DNA from: Pirellulales bacterium
GTDB taxonomy: Bacteria; Planctomycetota; Planctomycetia; Pirellulales; JADZDJ01
Reading direction: 5' to 3'
DNA: 64,000 bases
Assembly (NCBI GenBank): GCA_020851115.1
Contig: JADZDJ010000212.1
Location: 1-64,000, forward strand
The position numbers were made by a program, and so were the translations under genes. Each line of letters begins with the position of its first letter. The stretch's first letter is position 1. Under the pieces are notes generated by a model. The model was not told the origin of the DNA and ran no database searches. It saw only the letters and a program-made list of their open reading frames with translations. Positions 60,832 to 64,000 of this stretch are shown piece by piece.

Positions 60832-62241
60832 ATGTTGCAGCCTACAGTAAACGGCCCGCAATTCCGCATGGGATTCCTGTGGACGATCTGCCTCGTTGCC
60901 GCGATGGGCGGGTTGTTGTTCGGATACGACTGGGTCGTAATCGGCGGGGCGAAGCCATTCTATGAATTGTATTTCGGGATATCCGAGGATTCCTTCATGC
61001 AAGGCCTGGCGATGAGCGCCGCTCTGTTTGGTTGCCTCATCGGGGCAGCCGCATCGGGCATGTTCACCGACCGTTTTGGACGCAAATGGCTACTCGTCTT
61101 GTCGGCATTTCTATTCGCTGCAAGTTCTGTCTGCACCGCCCTAGCCCTGGAGTTCGTTACGTTTAGCCTTGCGCGGCTGGCTGGCGGAATTGCGATCGGT
61201 CTGGCGTCGAATTTGTCGCCAATGTATATCGCTGAGATCAGTCCCGCGCAAAAGCGTGGTCAATTTGTAGCGATCAATCAACTTACGGTTGTGATAGGTA
61301 TCCTGGCGGCTCAAATCGTCAATTGGTTAATTGTCCGAAACGTTCCAGCCGGTGTAGCTTCGGCGGCTCTCGCAGGTAGTTGGTACGCCGATGTTGGTTG
61401 GCGTTGGATGTTTGCGGCATGTGCAGTTCCTGCCGCCGTCTTTTTTTTGATGATGCTATTCGTACCCGAAAGCCCAAGATGGCTGGCGAAAGCAGGCCAA
61501 TTTGACGCCGCCGAAGAAGTATTACGAAAAGTCGGCGGCAGCGATTATGCCCATTCCGAAATCGAAAATGTTCGCCAAACGCTCAATCGCGAAGAAGTCG
61601 GTCGGGTGCCCTTTCGCGATTTATTGACGCCTGGCGTTGCGCGCATTCTTGGGCTTGGTATTGCGCTTGCCGTATTGCAACAATGGTGCGGCATCAACGT
61701 GATATTCAACTATGCGCAAGAAGTGTTTACGGCCGCCGGCTACAGCATTACCGGCGTTATGCAATCCATCGTCGTGACCGGCATCGTGAATCTCGTGTTT
61801 ACCTTTGTCGCCATTTTTACAATCGACCGTTGGGGGCGACGTCCATTGATGCTGCTCGGCGCCGCGGGGCTCGCATTGATTTATATCATCCTCGGCGCTG
61901 CCTATTATGAACATAGTCGCGGGGCTCAGATGGTGACGCTGATCGTCGCCGCGATCGGTTGCTATGCGATGACGCTTGCGCCTGTTACCTGGGTGGTGAT
62001 CGCCGAAATATTCCCCAACCGCATTCGCGGTACGGCAATGTCGGTTGCCGTGTTTGCGCTGTGGATGGCGTGCGCAATCCTCACGTTCACTTTTCCTTAT
62101 CTTAATCGTTATTTGGGCGCGCACGGCACTTTTTGGCTTTACGCGGCAATCTGCATCGTAGGCTTTATTTTCATTTGGCGGCGGCTGCCCGAGACGAAGG
62201 AAAAAACGCTGGAGCAAATCGAAGCTGAGTTGGCGACTTGA
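60832..62241 (+). CDS. Sugar porter (MFS, sugar transporter family)
   Basis: 469 residues from the ATG at 60832 with GAGG nine bases upstream. Twelve helices. Sugar-porter signatures are GGLLFGYDWVVIGGA, GMFTDRFGRKWLLVLSA, LARLAGGIAIGLASNLSPMYIAEISPAQKRGQFVAINQL, PESPRWLAKAGQFDAAEEVLRKVGG, ILGLGIALAVLQQWCGINVIFNYAQEVF, FTIDRWGRRPLMLLG and the final LPETKEKTLEQIE. It should bring in a hexose or pentose by proton symport. The stop overlaps the next gene. Confidence 0.9.
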   Translation: MLQPTVNGPQFRMGFLWTICLVAAMGGLLFGYDWVVIGGAKPFYELYFGISEDSFMQGLAMSAALFGCLIGAAASGMFTDRFGRKWLLVLSAFLFAASSVCTALALEFVTFSLARLAGGIAIGLASNLSPMYIAEISPAQKRGQFVAINQLTVVIGILAAQIVNWLIVRNVPAGVASAALAGSWYADVGWRWMFAACAVPAAVFFLMMLFVPESPRWLAKAGQFDAAEEVLRKVGGSDYAHSEIENVRQTLNREEVGRVPFRDLLTPGVARILGLGIALAVLQQWCGINVIFNYAQEVFTAAGYSITGVMQSIVVTGIVNLVFTFVAIFTIDRWGRRPLMLLGAAGLALIYIILGAAYYEHSRGAQMVTLIVAAIGCYAMTLAPVTWVVIAEIFPNRIRGTAMSVAVFALWMACAILTFTFPYLNRYLGAHGTFWLYAAICIVGFIFIWRRLPETKEKTLEQIEAELAT

Positions 62242-63293
62242 TCGGCAATGGGCCGTTCGTCGCTCAATTTCGTCGCCATGGAGTACGAGCAGTGAGTTGC
62301 CGTTTGGAACATACCCACGTCGGCTCATGGTCGGCAATTGTTTTGCAAAACGACGCGATGTGCGTCACCGTCGTTCCGGAAATTGGCGGAAAAATCCTCT
62401 CACTACGTTCGCTGCGCACAGGCCGAGAATGGCTGTGGACGAATCCATACCTCCCATTCAGAAAACCGCCGCCCGGCTCGACCAACTTCGGCGCGTTCGA
62501 TGCTGGCGGCTGGGACGAATTATTTCCTACCGTAAACGCCTGCCAAATTCCAAATTCTGCTTGGGGCGACCGCAAAATCACCGACCACGGCGAACTTTGG
62601 TTTCGTCAGTGGAAAACCCTCGTTACAGGTGTCGATTCGCAATCGATCGCAACGCTGACAACTGCCGTCGATGATCGCGATTTGCCATTCCGGTTTGAGC
62701 GCACTCTGACGCTTCCCGATGGTTTGGCCCCCCTTGCTGCACGTTACTCGCTAACGAATAGGTCAACGCTACCGATGCCGATGATCTGGGCAGCGCACCC
62801 GCTATTGGCAATTGAACCTGGCGATTCATTCTGCCTGCCGGAGGGCACGCGCGTGAGCTATACCGGAACCATTGGCCTGGAACTGCCGCCGAACTTGACC
62901 GAGTTTGCATGGCCAAATTTGCCGCTTGCCACCGGCGGATCGCTGGACCTCAGCCGCGCGCCCCAACCATCCGCGCGAGTCGCGATCAAGCTGTTTGTAG
63001 AGAATGTGCAAGGAAACGCGATCGGGATCGTCAGCCGAGACCAAACCGAAGTCTTACGTTTGCATTTGGAGCAAACTCACGCGACGCACATCGGTTTATG
63101 GCTCAATTACAATGCATGGTCTGGCGCCAATACTCCACCCTATTACAACGCCGGGATCGAACCGACAAACTTTCCTCACGACGATCTAAGGATTGCCACG
63201 GAAATGCGGAGTTCAGAACTTGCTCCCGGTGCATTCTGTGACTGGGAGTTAAGCGTTTCCTTCGACGAATCAACGACCCGCCTGCCCTCCTAG
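62238..63293 (+). CDS. Mutarotase-like (aldose 1-epimerase fold) protein
   Basis: 351 residues from the TTG at 62238, which overlaps the transporter stop (TTGA); a GTG at 62292 is the alternative. The fold is seen in VVPEIGGKILSLRSLRTGREWLWTNPYLP, GAFDAGGWDELFPTVNACQIPNSAWGDRKITDHGELWFRQW and MIWAAHPLLAIEPGDSFCLP, where His in DHGELW and in AAHPLL stand at the places of the mutarotase catalytic histidines. It may interconvert anomers of the sugar taken up by the transporter. Confidence 0.75.
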   Translation: MIGNGPFVAQFRRHGVRAVSCRLEHTHVGSWSAIVLQNDAMCVTVVPEIGGKILSLRSLRTGREWLWTNPYLPFRKPPPGSTNFGAFDAGGWDELFPTVNACQIPNSAWGDRKITDHGELWFRQWKTLVTGVDSQSIATLTTAVDDRDLPFRFERTLTLPDGLAPLAARYSLTNRSTLPMPMIWAAHPLLAIEPGDSFCLPEGTRVSYTGTIGLELPPNLTEFAWPNLPLATGGSLDLSRAPQPSARVAIKLFVENVQGNAIGIVSRDQTEVLRLHLEQTHATHIGLWLNYNAWSGANTPPYYNAGIEPTNFPHDDLRIATEMRSSELAPGAFCDWELSVSFDESTTRLPS

Positions 63294-63347
63294 AATGAGA
63301 AAGCGAGCGTAGCCAACCATAAGCTGCCTCCGCAGTGGAACGGAAGC

Positions 63348-64000
63348 TTAGAGTTCCAGTTCCCGAAACGCACGCAATCCAACAACCAAAGGCCAGATGG
63401 TGGAAATGAGTCCCGCGACAATCGTCAGGCTAATCCCCGTGGCAATGCCGGCCGCGCTGCCAAGGAATTGGAACAGTGCGCCGGCGTTGGCAAACTGCTC
63501 GCTTTGGGCCGCCAGATTAAGATGCACCGGCAAGGCTGTGAAAAGAATCACGATCACAATATAGACCGCGCTGATCACAAGGTTCAGTGTTCCGCCAAAG
63601 CCGGCGGCGATTTTCGACGGCGAGTGTTCGCGCAAATCGGGCATCTTCGCGCCCAGGCCCACCGCAATCGCCGACAAGCCAAGGCACAGGACGGCGCAGG
63701 CGATTTGATGTACCACGATTGTCGCCGTCGGCAGTTGCAACATCAGATCGCTGAGCAAAATCAGCAACGCGCACGGTACCAGCGACCCCACGGCGGCGAA
63801 CAGATACTTTGCCCATAAGATCGTATCTCGATCGATCGGCAGCAAGCCCAAGATCCACAGTTGACGCCCTTCGAGGCTGACCATCGGAAAGATAAATCGG
63901 GTGGTAAACGTCGAAAGAATCAATCCGACGACCGCCAGATTCAAGAAACCGATCATTTGCGAATACATCTGATTGGCGGCGATGCGGTGAATGTTCAAGA
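63348..64000 (-). CDS. ABC-2 type permease, putative ABC exporter (5' end missing)
   Basis: At least 216 residues, running off the right edge. Six hydrophobic helices; the segment FIFPMVSLEGRQLWILGLLPIDRDTILWAKYLFAAVGSLVPCALLILLSDLML is typical of permeases of the ABC-2 class called putative ABC exporters. The IHRIAANQMYSQMIGFLN segment before the first helix suggests more coding sequence upstream. The ATP-binding partner should lie outside the window. Confidence 0.7.
   Translation of the reverse strand, partial: LNIHRIAANQMYSQMIGFLNLAVVGLILSTFTTRFIFPMVSLEGRQLWILGLLPIDRDTILWAKYLFAAVGSLVPCALLILLSDLMLQLPTATIVVHQIACAVLCLGLSAIAVGLGAKMPDLREHSPSKIAAGFGGTLNLVISAVYIVIVILFTALPVHLNLAAQSEQFANAGALFQFLGSAAGIATGISLTIVAGLISTIWPLVVGLRAFRELEL

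Overview
The window (GC-rich, dense, mixed strands) looks like a chromosome segment of a planctomycete, most likely of the Pirellulales type. The clues are a TIGR03000-type Gly/Ser/Trp-rich secreted protein, an HTTM-domain membrane protein with its small partner, Tat-exported Gfo/Idh/MocA oxidoreductases, a DUF5107/TPR protein, WXG100-like proteins beside a very large FtsK-type ATPase, and frequent non-ATG starts with ATGA or GTGA overlaps. The lineage is an inference from gene content; no rRNA is present to settle it.

Layout. (1) 1-15839: one long plus-strand exopolysaccharide or O-antigen operon: flippase, polymerase/ligase, two methyltransferases, four glycosyltransferases, then a nucleotide-sugar cassette (CDP-paratose-2-epimerase-like, SDR, RmlC-like epimerase, C-methyltransferase, SAF-domain oxidoreductase, RfbF-like cytidylyltransferase, PIG-L deacetylase). 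(2) 15941-20914: minus-strand cell-envelope genes: TadG-like vWA protein, HTTM pair, TIGR03000 protein with a clear terminator. (3) 21186-28425: FtsW/RodA-like protein, dihydropyrimidinase, a CBM6-containing beta-helix protein, a decayed GH95 fucosidase start, and a GspE fragment that stops before its Walker A. The last three lie between or beside two inverted copies of a 57-bp repeat. (4) 28771-41301: housekeeping and metabolism: SSS symporter plus a 58-aa partner, UPF0173 hydrolase, Rieske protein, glutamine amidotransferase, TIGR01212 radical SAM protein, FHA protein, RsgA, HflX, SDR, Gfo/Idh/MocA oxidoreductase, RluA-type pseudouridine synthase. (5) 41577-47048: a type-VII-secretion-like locus: a 1355-aa membrane FtsK/EccC-like ATPase with three WXG-type or helical small proteins. 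(6) 47729-50396: secreted protein, a DNA-binding protein with a membrane anchor, and an OmpA lipoprotein. (7) 50548-50914: tmRNA (ssrA). (8) 50894-57130: a 6.2-kb integrative element inserted in the tmRNA 3' end, bounded by a 21-bp direct repeat and carrying integrase, HTH regulator, zinc-ribbon protein, primase/helicase-like ATPase, DnaB-N protein, AlpA-like protein and hypotheticals, but no capsid genes. (9) 57411-63293: a carbohydrate operon (DUF5107-TPR protein, sugar MFS transporter, mutarotase-like protein), then an incomplete ABC-2 permease on the minus strand.

The two most interesting observations are these. First, the att core lies inside the integrase reading frame. In the integrated state the last residues of the integrase are encoded by the tmRNA gene, while the other end of the element carries, in the same frame across the core, a 60-codon alternative C-terminus that would be rejoined only in the excised circle. 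Second, the 41.6-47.0 kb locus has the hallmarks of a divergent planctomycete ESX/T7SS-like apparatus.
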